64,000 nucleotides of DNA from Robiginitomaculum sp. (GTDB lineage Bacteria; Pseudomonadota; Alphaproteobacteria; Caulobacterales; Maricaulaceae): assembly GCA_002733605.1 (NCBI GenBank), contig NVWK01000005.1:124001-188000 (forward strand). The letters are read 5' to 3'. Of the stretch, positions 43,878 through 52,906 are shown one piece after another (position 1 is the first letter of the stretch; each line of letters begins with the position of its first letter). The notes beneath the pieces are model-generated. The model saw only the letters and a program-made list of their open reading frames with translations. It searched no databases and had not been told where the DNA came from. The translations under genes and the position numbers were made by a program.

Positions 43878-44843
43878 ATGTTTGAAATCAACAAACCTAT
43901 CCTTGTAGGTGACATCGGGGGCACTAATATTAGATTGGGTATGGCTAGTATCGATTCAAACAACCGTATCTGTGTGGATCACATTAAGTTTAATCCGGGG
44001 GGTGACGTAGCGTGTTTGGAAGACGCGATTGCCGCATATCTGGATTGTATTTCACTTAAACCAGAGTACGTATCACTCGCAATTGCGGGGCCACAAAATT
44101 CAGAAATAATCCACCTAACCAACCGTAATTGGAGACTATCACGCAAGAACATTACGCTGCGTTTTGGTTTTAAAAGGACGTTTTTTCACAACGATTTTGA
44201 AGCAATGGCGCGCTCTATTCCAGAATTGGGTACGGAATGCTTCGATCTAGTTCACGCGGGAGAAAATATCTCAAACTGCCCAATTTTAGTTGCTGGCCCC
44301 GGCACTGGTTTCGGAGTGTCACTACTCGCGAGATTCATGAAACAATGGATCGTTCTACCAAGTGAAGGCGGACACCAAGCGTATTCACCACGAAATTACC
44401 TAGAGTTTCAGATACTGCAATACTTGCAAAAGGAAAAGTCTTACATCTCTTTAGAATTGATGTGTTCGGGAAGAGGAATGCCCTACGTGCATAAGGCAAT
44501 TTGCGAAATTAACGGCGTATCCTACGCACCGCTAGAGCCATTTGAAATACATGAGAAAGCTCTAAGTAACGACAACATTTGTATCCAAGTCTGTAAATTT
44601 AATGCTGCGACCTTCATGGGGGCAATTGGCGACATGGCTTTATCATCTGGTGCGAGGGGCGGCATCGTATTAGCAGGCGGGGTTACGCAGCACCTCATGA
44701 AATATATTAAGACACCCAATATAATGGCTCGCTATTTAAACAGAGGGGTTAGGAGTGAATACGTTAAAAACATTCCTATCCGACATTTGTTGGAACCAAC
44801 TGCCGCGTTATACGGGACTGCCGCAATGGTTTTACGCGGATGA
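43878..44843 (+). CDS. glk: Glucokinase (Glk family)
   Basis: Phosphorylates glucose released by the GH3 enzyme. N-terminal phosphate loop VGDIGGTNIRLGMA, NRNWRLS, the catalytic aspartate in FFHNDFEAMARS, AGPGTGFGVSLL, SEGGHQAYSPR and LAGGVTQHLM, all in the order of Glk (PF02685) rather than ROK kinases. About 321 residues. An upstream ATG at 43845 would add 11 residues; neither start has a strong ribosome site. It follows the symporter by about 107 nt and probably shares its transcript. Convergent with the FGE gene. Confidence 0.88.
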   Translation: MFEINKPILVGDIGGTNIRLGMASIDSNNRICVDHIKFNPGGDVACLEDAIAAYLDCISLKPEYVSLAIAGPQNSEIIHLTNRNWRLSRKNITLRFGFKRTFFHNDFEAMARSIPELGTECFDLVHAGENISNCPILVAGPGTGFGVSLLARFMKQWIVLPSEGGHQAYSPRNYLEFQILQYLQKEKSYISLELMCSGRGMPYVHKAICEINGVSYAPLEPFEIHEKALSNDNICIQVCKFNAATFMGAIGDMALSSGARGGIVLAGGVTQHLMKYIKTPNIMARYLNRGVRSEYVKNIPIRHLLEPTAALYGTAAMVLRG

Positions 44844-44913
44844 GTACATATATGCCCAAAGCACACATTCAAAAATAGCGGCAAACGAGGTTTTACAACC
44901 GCCTATTTGAACA

Positions 44914-45888
44914 TTAATCGGCTGAATTTCCCTCTCGGTAAACTACGCGGAATCCGATATGGGACGTGGAGAAGTCTAATTCCTGCTCCTGTTTGGCTGA
45001 AGGTCTATATCGGCGGCAATATGTTGGAGAACATAAAAAAGACCCGCCTTTAACCAGTCCAATATTTGTAGAATGGCTCGTATTTTTTTGCCTTGTCCAT
45101 TCCCATACATTGCCAGTCATGTCATGCAAGCCGAATGTGTTGGCAGGAAAACATCCAATAGGCGAAGTACCGCCGAAACCGTCCGTTTTCTTATTAATCA
45201 ACGGGAATGCCCCCTGCCATGTATTCGCCTTGATCACGCCCTTATCAATTGGTTCGTCTCCCCATTCGTATGTATGTTGTTCAAGGCTTCCCGAACGTGC
45301 TGCGTACTCCCACTCTTCTTCGGTAGGGAGATCGCCCCCCGCCCATTTTGCGAATGCTAGAGCGTCATAATAGGTTATATGTACGACCGGATGGCTCATT
45401 CGGCTATCAATGTTACTTTCCGGCCCCTCTGGATGTTTCCAGTCAGCCCCTTCCATAAAATGCCACCATTGCCCCGCTCCACTTAATTTAGGGGAAATAA
45501 ATATTGCCGATCCAGCCGTAAGCTGGTCTTTTGGAATGTCGGGATGCAATGTTGAATCTGGCAGGGTTTCAGCTTGAGTAACGTAATTTGTTTCTTGGAC
45601 AAATTGCGAAAATCTTTGATTTGAGACTTCATGAGAATCTATAAAAAACGGATTTAAGGAACGGACTGTTACCGGAGCTTCTTCCTTATACGCCCTATCA
45701 CTTCCCATGAGAAATGAACCCCCGAGGATTGATACTTTGTGACTAATTGCCGAACACGTTTGTGCTACCGGCTTTGCATCATTGCCGCCACAACAGGCTA
45801 AAGCTGGTATCAAAATGACAAAAGGGATTGCTCTAAAGTTCCGCCGAACTTGAAGCTTTCGTGAATAATATTTTGAGGTGACATTCAT
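44914..45888 (-). CDS. Formylglycine-generating enzyme, apparently exported
   Basis: Converts the sulfatase active-site Cys to formylglycine. The FGE fold is complete: GGSFLMGS near residue 57, LPTEEEWEYAARSG (188-200), GLHDMTGNVWEW (253-264), and both copper-binding cysteines C286 and C291 in GGSFLCSPTYCRRYR. So it should be active, unlike many FGE-like proteins that lack the cysteines. The N-terminus has a basic region, then a hydrophobic stretch IPFVILIPALACCGG that looks like a signal or lipoprotein peptide. Its ATG overlaps the GH3 stop (TAATG). Partners: the two Cys-type sulfatases of this locus. Confidence 0.92.
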   Translation of the reverse strand: MNVTSKYYSRKLQVRRNFRAIPFVILIPALACCGGNDAKPVAQTCSAISHKVSILGGSFLMGSDRAYKEEAPVTVRSLNPFFIDSHEVSNQRFSQFVQETNYVTQAETLPDSTLHPDIPKDQLTAGSAIFISPKLSGAGQWWHFMEGADWKHPEGPESNIDSRMSHPVVHITYYDALAFAKWAGGDLPTEEEWEYAARSGSLEQHTYEWGDEPIDKGVIKANTWQGAFPLINKKTDGFGGTSPIGCFPANTFGLHDMTGNVWEWTRQKNTSHSTNIGLVKGGSFLCSPTYCRRYRPSAKQEQELDFSTSHIGFRVVYREGNSAD

Positions 45889-48332
45889 TACGATACAGTG
45901 AGTTTATGACGTAGTTTTATATCTCGCGAAGAACTTCCAATGTAAATCATATACTCGCCCGGTTCAATCGCCCATTGCCGCGCATCCGTATCCCAATAAG
46001 AGAACGATCTCCCGTTCAAGTCAAAAGACAGCAACGTACCTTCCTCTGCTTCCAAGTACACTTTTTTGAAGCCTTTTAGCTCTTGAATTGGACGTGATTG
46101 TGAAGAGGAGATCTTACTCACATACACTTGAACCGTTTCATGGCCTCCCACCGTCCCATCATTTCTCAACACCACTTTAATATTTGCAAGCGGGTTTTCC
46201 AGACCTATCAACGCATCTCCATTTACCGAGATATATGTGAATTCTGTGTAAGAAAGTCCATGCCCGAAGGGAAATAATGGATCAATATTATTTGTGTCAT
46301 AGTGGCGATACCCGACAAAAACGCCCTCCTCGTAGTGACTTTCGTGATCGCCAGGAAATGAAGTGTGGCTAGGATTGTCTAATAGTTGTCGCGGGAACGT
46401 CATTGGTAGTTTTCCCGAAGGGTTGCATTCACCAAATAATATATCTGTGACAGCGGCGGCACCTTCTTGCCCCGGCAACCAAGCATTTAAGAGAGCGGAC
46501 GTATCACCCAGCCAAGGCATTTCGACAGGACCAGCAGCATTTAAAACAACAACTGTATTTGGATTTGCTTCCAATACCCGCGAAATAAGTTCGTTTTGCC
46601 GTCCCTGCAAGAGTATATTTTCGCGATCTGTTCCCTCTTGGTCAGACGTCGTAGACACGCCTGCGACCAACACAACTGCATCAACTTTTCTTGCTAATTT
46701 AATAGCCTCTTCCATTTCATCATTTGGAACTCTCAACCCAAAACGTAGAAACTGAAAAGGTGTTTTTGCAGGTATATAGCGCATCTCGATCGGGTAACTA
46801 CACCCCTCTTCAAGATCAATAGTGGCAATTTGGATATTGCCCGGAATAATGCCCGCAAGGTTCAAATACTCTGTATCCATCTCGGGTGACGCTAGAACCT
46901 TGTTTGCGATAGACAAAGTGGTTTGCCCTGTTTGTATCATCTGAATTTCATATGTTCCGGTCGTTGGCGCTTTAAGAACTCCGCTCCACAGGATATTAAA
47001 TTGCCCTTTGGTTTCATCGTAGAGCGTTGCACCAAACCCTACTTTCTCAAAGTGTGTATCCATTGCTGAACTATAAGGCACATCCGGCTCATTATTTTTA
47101 AAATATTCCACCTTGAGTCCACGTTCCAGACTTTCAGATGTAGGGCTAAACAATCGATAATCGGCTCCGGGCGGAATAATTTCGTTGTCAGTTCCTTGCG
47201 AATGGAACACGGTAATATTAGAATCGGCAAGATAGTTTTTGATCGCCTCATATATCGTTTCTTTATGGGCAGGGACAACGTGACTTGATCCTCCGCCCTG
47301 AATAATGACGGCATCCGCATTTGGGCCGATGACGGCTATTGATTTCAATTTTGAACGATCAAGAGGTAATATTCCTGCGTCATTTTTCAACAACGTTATA
47401 GCTTGCTCGGCAACTGACCTCGCGTGTTTGCGTTGGTCTGCCCTAGAAAACCGTTCTTGTGTCGATTTGGTTGTGTCATTACAACGTCGCACCAGACGTA
47501 ATAATCTCGCAGCGCCATCGTCAATGACAGCTTCACTTATTTCCCCATCTTTTACAGCCTGTAATAATCGTTGGCCCATATGTATTGCAGGGCCGGGCAT
47601 TTCAAGGTCCAACCCCAACCGGGCCGCCTCGGTTGAATGTGTTGCCCCCCAATCAGACATAACAAGCCCGTCATATCCCCACTCACCCTTTAGTATTTCT
47701 AATAATAATTTTGAGTTGGCTGTCATAAAGTGACCGTTGACTTTGTTGTAGGCCGTCATGATCGTCCAGGGATTGGCTTCTTTTACGATTTGCTCAAAAG
47801 GGGCTAAATAAATCTCTCTCAATGCCCGTTCCGAAATGAGCGCATCTACATGATGCCTATTTGTTTCTTGGTTATTTGCGACAAAGTGCTTTAAGGATGC
47901 ACCTACGCCTTCACTCTGCAATCCATTTACAAACGCGCTGCCGATACAACCGGTCAAGTACGGGTCTTCTGAATAGGTTTCAAAATTTCGTCCGGCCAAC
48001 GGCGAGCGTTGAATATTGACCATCGGCGCCAGCAATACATTTACACCCATTGCTCTTGCCTCTCGTCCCAAGCTAGCCGCCATTTTTTCAATGAGCTCTG
48101 GATTCCAAGTTGCCGCGATAGCCGTCCCCACAGGGAATACTGTTGACGCATTACCGTCACTAGAGCGGACACCCGTTGGCCCATCTGAAAAACAAAGAGA
48201 TTCAATGTTTAAACGCGCAACTTCCATAGTGTTCCAGTGATTTGCCCCCGCAAATAAGGAGACTTTTTCCTCCAACGTCAGACTATCGACTTTGACGTTT
48301 TCGTCACTTTCAAAGTTTTCAATCGTATTCAC
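45888..48332 (-). CDS. GH3 beta-glycosidase with PA14 insert
   Basis: An 814-residue glycoside hydrolase of family 3, probably beta-glucosidase. Substrate-binding SDGPTGVRS, KHFVANNQE (about 148-156), and the nucleophile D227 in GLVMSDWGA are present. A PA14 domain (about residues 385-530, starting VEYFKNNEPD) interrupts the second domain, as in fungal BglI-like and bacterial GH3 enzymes that act on aryl or terpenoid glucosides. A fibronectin-III-like domain closes the protein. No signal peptide is seen, so it works in the cytosol on imported glycosides. It starts at a GTG with AAGGGGG in front and is coupled to the FGE gene. Confidence 0.93.
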   Translation of the reverse strand: MNTIENFESDENVKVDSLTLEEKVSLFAGANHWNTMEVARLNIESLCFSDGPTGVRSSDGNASTVFPVGTAIAATWNPELIEKMAASLGREARAMGVNVLLAPMVNIQRSPLAGRNFETYSEDPYLTGCIGSAFVNGLQSEGVGASLKHFVANNQETNRHHVDALISERALREIYLAPFEQIVKEANPWTIMTAYNKVNGHFMTANSKLLLEILKGEWGYDGLVMSDWGATHSTEAARLGLDLEMPGPAIHMGQRLLQAVKDGEISEAVIDDGAARLLRLVRRCNDTTKSTQERFSRADQRKHARSVAEQAITLLKNDAGILPLDRSKLKSIAVIGPNADAVIIQGGGSSHVVPAHKETIYEAIKNYLADSNITVFHSQGTDNEIIPPGADYRLFSPTSESLERGLKVEYFKNNEPDVPYSSAMDTHFEKVGFGATLYDETKGQFNILWSGVLKAPTTGTYEIQMIQTGQTTLSIANKVLASPEMDTEYLNLAGIIPGNIQIATIDLEEGCSYPIEMRYIPAKTPFQFLRFGLRVPNDEMEEAIKLARKVDAVVLVAGVSTTSDQEGTDRENILLQGRQNELISRVLEANPNTVVVLNAAGPVEMPWLGDTSALLNAWLPGQEGAAAVTDILFGECNPSGKLPMTFPRQLLDNPSHTSFPGDHESHYEEGVFVGYRHYDTNNIDPLFPFGHGLSYTEFTYISVNGDALIGLENPLANIKVVLRNDGTVGGHETVQVYVSKISSSQSRPIQELKGFKKVYLEAEEGTLLSFDLNGRSFSYWDTDARQWAIEPGEYMIYIGSSSRDIKLRHKLTVS

Positions 48333-48409
48333 ACGACCCCCTTATGCAAAACCAACCTGCATTTTCTCTTTCGATCCACTCTCTATACGGTATTGTTTCT
48401 AGTTGCAAT

Positions 48410-48435
48410 ATTCATTGGCCATTTGTTCAATTTAT
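48410..48435. promoter_or_regulatory. Shared locus operator, copy 3 (GH3 / sulfatase 2)
   Basis: ATTCATTGGCC-ATTT-GTTCAATTTAT. Read on the minus strand the core is TTGAACAAATGGCCAA, 14 of 16 bases identical to copy 2. It lies between the divergent GH3-FGE and sulfatase-esterase units, about 80 and 30 nt from the two starts, so one site could serve both. Confidence 0.65.
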
Positions 48436-48464
48436 TTGACATCTCGACTAAAAAAGGGCTAGAA

Positions 48465-49925
48465 ATGGTAAAAAAAGCAGGAGTAGGGACAGGAATGAGA
48501 ACACTTAAAGCAATGCTATCGAACATAACAATCGGTTTTATGACAGCCCTTGCCTTATCGAGTTGTGAACAAGCAACAGATGTAAGTTCAAATCAAACCA
48601 CACCAAAACAAGGCATGGTTAAATCTACTGAACGCCCAAACATAGTGCTAGTTTTTGTTGATGATCTTGGTTTTGGTGACGTTAGCATGAACGGCGCGAA
48701 TTTCATTAAAACGCCCAATATAGATTCTATAGCAAACGCAGGGGTTCGTTTAACGGACTTCCATGCAAGCGCAAATGTCTGCACCCCGTCGCGGGCCGGA
48801 TTGCTGACGGGGCGCTACGCCGTCAGAGCGGGTTTAGGGAAGAAAGTCGTTTACGCCGCAAGCACTCATGGTTTATCTGGCAACGAAATTACGCTTGCCG
48901 AAGTTCTCAAAACTGTCGGATACCGTACTGGAATTTTTGGAAAATGGCACTTGGGGCATCAAGCCGGAATGCGCCCGACAGAGCAAGGTTTTGATAAATT
49001 TATAGGGGTTCCCTATTCTCACGACATGCAACCTTTGCCGCTGATGGAAGGAACGAATATTATAAATGAGAATGTGTCCCTTCCCTCACTCACCAGATTG
49101 TTTACGGATGAAGCGATCTCATTTATTGAAACCGATAGCGCGTCTCCGTTTTTTATCTACCTCCCCTACACGGCCCCTCACGAGCCTTTGAAACCAGAGG
49201 ACGACCATATAAATTCCTCAAAAGCGAGCGCTTACGGGGACGTTGTGCAGGAGTTGGATTTCCACATTGGGAGGATATTGCACACGCTTAAGCAAAAAGG
49301 TATTCTCGACAATACCCTCGTCGTTTTCACAAGTGACAACGGCCCTTGGTGGGAAGGCTCTGCGGGAGATCTTGCAGGTAGAAAAGGCGGCGTTAAAGAC
49401 GGCGCATATCGTGTTCCGTTTGCGGCACAATGGCCTAATTCAATTCCGGCCGGAACAGTCTCCGATGCCATGACTATGAATATCGACTTGTTTCCTACGT
49501 TGGCAAATATTGCCGGAGCAAAACTACCAACGGACCTGATTTTAGATGGTCGGGATATAGCTGATGTATTTCACGGTGAAGAAAAATCACCTCATGAAAC
49601 TTTGCTGTTTTTCAACCAGGGGGAAATTGGAGCCATTCGGACGGAACGATACCGCTTTGTCACCGAGGTGCCTTATGCAAACTACCGAATACCCGTCGGG
49701 AAATTCGGGAAATTTCTTTTGTACGATATGGAGATGGGAAAAGAGAGTTATTCTGTCGCACGAGATCATATGGATGTTGTCGGAGATATGTTGGCAGAAT
49801 GGCGGAAGGCTCATGAAGAATTGGAGAGCATTCCCCAAATGGTTTCAGGGCAACCAGATATTTCCTTCATATTCTCATTGCCGATACCAAACCCGGAACA
49901 AACGAAAACACAAGAAAAGAAATAA
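48465..49925 (+). CDS. Cys-type arylsulfatase lipoprotein
   Basis: A 486-residue sulfatase of the common arylsulfatase A-like group. The lipobox ALSSC (Cys34) shows lipidation. Metal site NIVLVFVDDLGFGD, formylglycine motif CTPSR (C106 to R110) within ANVCTPSRAGLLTGRY, GKWHLGH, YTAPHEP and VFTSDNGPW are all intact. The start is open to choice: ATG at 48465 (AAGGG six bases before) or 48495 (AGGAG eleven before), the latter giving a more usual signal peptide. The esterase gene follows after 12 nt. Requires activation by the locus FGE. Confidence 0.93.
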   Translation: MVKKAGVGTGMRTLKAMLSNITIGFMTALALSSCEQATDVSSNQTTPKQGMVKSTERPNIVLVFVDDLGFGDVSMNGANFIKTPNIDSIANAGVRLTDFHASANVCTPSRAGLLTGRYAVRAGLGKKVVYAASTHGLSGNEITLAEVLKTVGYRTGIFGKWHLGHQAGMRPTEQGFDKFIGVPYSHDMQPLPLMEGTNIINENVSLPSLTRLFTDEAISFIETDSASPFFIYLPYTAPHEPLKPEDDHINSSKASAYGDVVQELDFHIGRILHTLKQKGILDNTLVVFTSDNGPWWEGSAGDLAGRKGGVKDGAYRVPFAAQWPNSIPAGTVSDAMTMNIDLFPTLANIAGAKLPTDLILDGRDIADVFHGEEKSPHETLLFFNQGEIGAIRTERYRFVTEVPYANYRIPVGKFGKFLLYDMEMGKESYSVARDHMDVVGDMLAEWRKAHEELESIPQMVSGQPDISFIFSLPIPNPEQTKTQEKK

Positions 49926-49937
49926 CGAAAGATTCCT

Positions 49938-51785
49938 ATGAAGTTTTTTGGGCGTACTTGGGTAAAGGTCACCCTATTTGTAATCCTATCACCGATTGTA
50001 TTGATCGCGGGTTGCGCAGGAAGTTTTATACATTCGTTAGAACGTCCCGCGAAACCTTTTGAAAGAACGGCTTCATTTGAGAGTGTACGGATTTTAAACC
50101 AAGGAGAAGCCATAGGGTTTGAATCCAAAAACGGAACCCATATGTGGCTTGGCATACCATATGCCCAATCAATTTCTGGCGAAAATCGTTGGACTTTGCC
50201 GAAACCAAATCAAGGTTGGTCTGGACGTAAGGAATTTATACAAGACCCTGAAAGATGCATGCAATTTGGCACGCCGACAGAAAAGCTCCCCGAAATCGGT
50301 TATTTTGGCGTTGAAGATTGCCTGAGCCTAGATGTGATTGCTCCAAAATCTGCGCTTGAAAAAGCCAAGGCGGACGGTAAAAAACTGCCTGTGATGTTTT
50401 GGATTCATGGCGGCGGCAATACGCTGGGACAACCGGGTGATCTTACCGTCAACCGGCTCGTACCCGAAGAAAACGTAATTCTGGTCGCAGTTAGACACAG
50501 ATTAGGCCCCTTTGGTGCATTTAGTCACCAAGCCTTACGGGATTCAAATATTCCCACGAGCAACTTTGGACTAGAGGATATTATTTTATCCCTACACTGG
50601 GTACAGGAGAACATTGAAATCTTTGGTGGCGATCCGAACAACGTGACGCTCATCGGCGAGTCTGCGGGCGCAGTCAATGCATTCTCTCTCCTGCTTTCTC
50701 CTCGTGCGAAAGGTCTGTTTCATCGTACGATCCTGCAAAGTGGTTCCTCAACCACGACACCTGTCGCCGAAGCAGAAACTCCGGAAAAGCGCGGAGGCAA
50801 ACATAATAGTTCGGCTGATATTGTTGCGAAACTACTGGTTCTAAAGGGAAAGGCACCTGATACCGTTTCGGCTTTGCTTCTAGCGAAAGGAATGCCCTCA
50901 TCTGAAATGTTTACATTTCTAAAGTCTATTCCACCATTCGAGTTCATCCAACAATATCAAAAAGATGGAAAAGATAAAATGTACGGCATTCCAGCCGCCA
51001 TTAGAGACGGGTTTACGATACCAACACAAACCCCTGATGAGTTGATGGCAAGTACAGATACATATAACGCGGTTCCAATGATTTTAGGCACGAATAAGGA
51101 TGAACTTGCCATTTTGCTTTATTTCAAGTCTGATTTTAGCAGGCCTGGAAAATTGAAAATGCCGGTTATTGATAATATTGAAGGCTTTCAACACGCTTCA
51201 CAATTTATGGCGAAAACATGGAAATTTATTGGGTCTGACCGTCCGGCGAATCTCATTAAATCGTCTGGCATAAATGATGTGTATGTTTATCGTTTCGACT
51301 GGGACGAAGAACCCACAATACTCGGACGTGATTTAGGCATATTCATAGGCGCATCCCATACTTACGATATACCGTTTATATTTGGGCAATTCGACAATAG
51401 AGAAATTTTGAAATACGTCCTGACGAAAAAGAATGCTGCGGGCAGAGAAGAACTCTCAAGTGATATGCGCCAATATTGGGCCGAATTTGCGAGAACCGGC
51501 AACCCCGGCAAAGGCCGCACAGGCGCATTGGACACATGGGAGCGCTGGTCGTCACGCGACGGTGACACAAACTCTACTATGTCGCTTGATACGCGTGCTG
51601 GTGGTGGCTCAAAAATGATAAATGCGCATGTTGAGAAAGCATCGCTAACACGCGATCTATTATTAGATGGAGAGCTTACAGACAAACAGAAATGTGATCT
51701 GTTTAAATTTTTCCTCGTTACAAAACTATGGAGCGTTCAAGAATACGCTGCGTTCGGTGACGGGATGTGTCTCGGTGATAAATAG
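49938..51785 (+). CDS. Type-B carboxylesterase lipoprotein
   Basis: A 615-residue esterase of the carboxylesterase/cholinesterase family. Lipobox LIAGC (Cys26). Oxyanion HGGG (157-160), nucleophile S242 in GESAG, SEDCLSLDV-like GVEDCLSLDV, and a late His in GASHTYDIPFIFG. It sits in one operon with the sulfatase upstream (12-nt gap). Its job is probably to remove acyl or other ester groups from the glycoside in the periplasm (inference from context). Confidence 0.92.
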   Translation: MKFFGRTWVKVTLFVILSPIVLIAGCAGSFIHSLERPAKPFERTASFESVRILNQGEAIGFESKNGTHMWLGIPYAQSISGENRWTLPKPNQGWSGRKEFIQDPERCMQFGTPTEKLPEIGYFGVEDCLSLDVIAPKSALEKAKADGKKLPVMFWIHGGGNTLGQPGDLTVNRLVPEENVILVAVRHRLGPFGAFSHQALRDSNIPTSNFGLEDIILSLHWVQENIEIFGGDPNNVTLIGESAGAVNAFSLLLSPRAKGLFHRTILQSGSSTTTPVAEAETPEKRGGKHNSSADIVAKLLVLKGKAPDTVSALLLAKGMPSSEMFTFLKSIPPFEFIQQYQKDGKDKMYGIPAAIRDGFTIPTQTPDELMASTDTYNAVPMILGTNKDELAILLYFKSDFSRPGKLKMPVIDNIEGFQHASQFMAKTWKFIGSDRPANLIKSSGINDVYVYRFDWDEEPTILGRDLGIFIGASHTYDIPFIFGQFDNREILKYVLTKKNAAGREELSSDMRQYWAEFARTGNPGKGRTGALDTWERWSSRDGDTNSTMSLDTRAGGGSKMINAHVEKASLTRDLLLDGELTDKQKCDLFKFFLVTKLWSVQEYAAFGDGMCLGDK

Positions 51786-51829
51786 AGGCACGAATCTAAT
51801 ACTTAATGGCGGTAAACACACATTGAGAT

Positions 51830-52765
51830 TTATAGAGCGATCTTTTTCAGGTATTCCAAACCTTGGCGGGACTGCTGAATCGGGTCGGTAGCAATATCAA
51901 TCTCGATTATCTTATGCGCTATTCCAGTCGCTTCCATTGCAGCTAATATATCTGAAAAATTGATGCTCCCCATCCCAGGTACAACAAAGCGTAATAACTC
52001 GGGTAGAGGCAATTCTGGACTCGCTTCGGGCATTTTCAGAGTGCGTATGAAGTCTTTAAGATGACAGGATATTATCCTCCCCTTGTGCTTGTGTATCAAG
52101 GCAACCGGATCAATTTCCGCAGCAACGCACCATCCAACATCCAACTCAAACTTCACTCGCTTTGGGTCTGTGTGTTTCACCAGATAATCATAAGCGGTTT
52201 GACCTTCAAATTCTTTAAATTCAAAATGATGATTATGGTAGGCAAAATTCAACCCATATTTATGAGCTTCTTTTCCGAAAACGTTTAATTTATCAGCGAG
52301 CCGTTTAACCTGATCAAAGTTCTGTAAACCAACCAATTCAAATCCAGCGGGCGTAATTTTCACAAAATCAGAAGGCATCCCTAATATGATGGTATCAATG
52401 CCCAGAGATAGACAGGTATTTTCGTATTCGGATATTTTCTCTACATTGTCAGAAATATGCGTTAATTTTGCCCGCAGACCGCTTGATCGCAAGCATGCCT
52501 TCATCTCGTGCGTAGGCACATTATAAAGCGGGTCATCAATAAAGGAATTTCCACCAAACCCAAAAAATTCAACTTCCGAGTAGCCAATATTGCCAAGTGT
52601 GCGAATTGTAGCCATTGGGTTTGCTAACATAGCCGCTCTCATCATCCACAATTGAACCCCCCAATCTTGAGATTTTGAAGACCTTTTTCGAGCGGAATTT
52701 AGTATCCCAAGCGCAATAAGCGCTGCGCCAGCCGTCATAAAAGTTCTGCGATGGATTGCAGCCAA
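51830..52765 (-). CDS. Tat-exported xylose-isomerase-like TIM-barrel protein
   Basis: A 311-residue sugar phosphate isomerase/epimerase-family protein (AP_endonuc_2 fold). The N-terminus HRRTFMTAGAALIALGI fits a Tat signal peptide. Metal and substrate residues appear in NFAYHNHHFEF, KFELDVGWCVA, IISCHLKDF and KIIEIDIA. Exported members of this family occur with oxidised-sugar (3-keto-glycoside) pathways and may isomerise or cleave such sugars (family knowledge, substrate inferred). It follows the TonB receptor on the same strand after 141 nt, with a hairpin between. Tail to tail with the esterase gene. Confidence 0.82.
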   Translation of the reverse strand: MAAIHRRTFMTAGAALIALGILNSARKRSSKSQDWGVQLWMMRAAMLANPMATIRTLGNIGYSEVEFFGFGGNSFIDDPLYNVPTHEMKACLRSSGLRAKLTHISDNVEKISEYENTCLSLGIDTIILGMPSDFVKITPAGFELVGLQNFDQVKRLADKLNVFGKEAHKYGLNFAYHNHHFEFKEFEGQTAYDYLVKHTDPKRVKFELDVGWCVAAEIDPVALIHKHKGRIISCHLKDFIRTLKMPEASPELPLPELLRFVVPGMGSINFSDILAAMEATGIAHKIIEIDIATDPIQQSRQGLEYLKKIAL

Positions 52766-52818
52766 TGCCTCGCCTCCTCAACTCCATTTGATAGGCGGCC
52801 CCGCCCGATAATACCAAC

Positions 52819-52848
52819 GATCCCAACACTGGAGAAGGTGTTGGGATC
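52819..52848 (-). other. Perfect intercistronic hairpin
   Basis: GATCCCAACAC-N8-GTGTTGGGATC, an 11-bp perfect stem between the TonB receptor and the TIM-barrel gene on the same strand. No T run on either side. More likely an mRNA stabiliser that sets different expression of the two genes than a full terminator. Confidence 0.5.
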
Positions 52849-52906
52849 AAGATGTTGGGCTACATAGCTCGGCCACAACACCAAAGGGACTTTCGTTTCA
52901 GCTTAC

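Noticed and set aside
48393-48464. Longer N-terminus for sulfatase 2 beginning in front of the lipoprotein signal
   Set aside because: It would place the start of translation in the operator palindrome and put 58 residues before the lipobox; the ATGs at 48465 or 48495 have ribosome sites.
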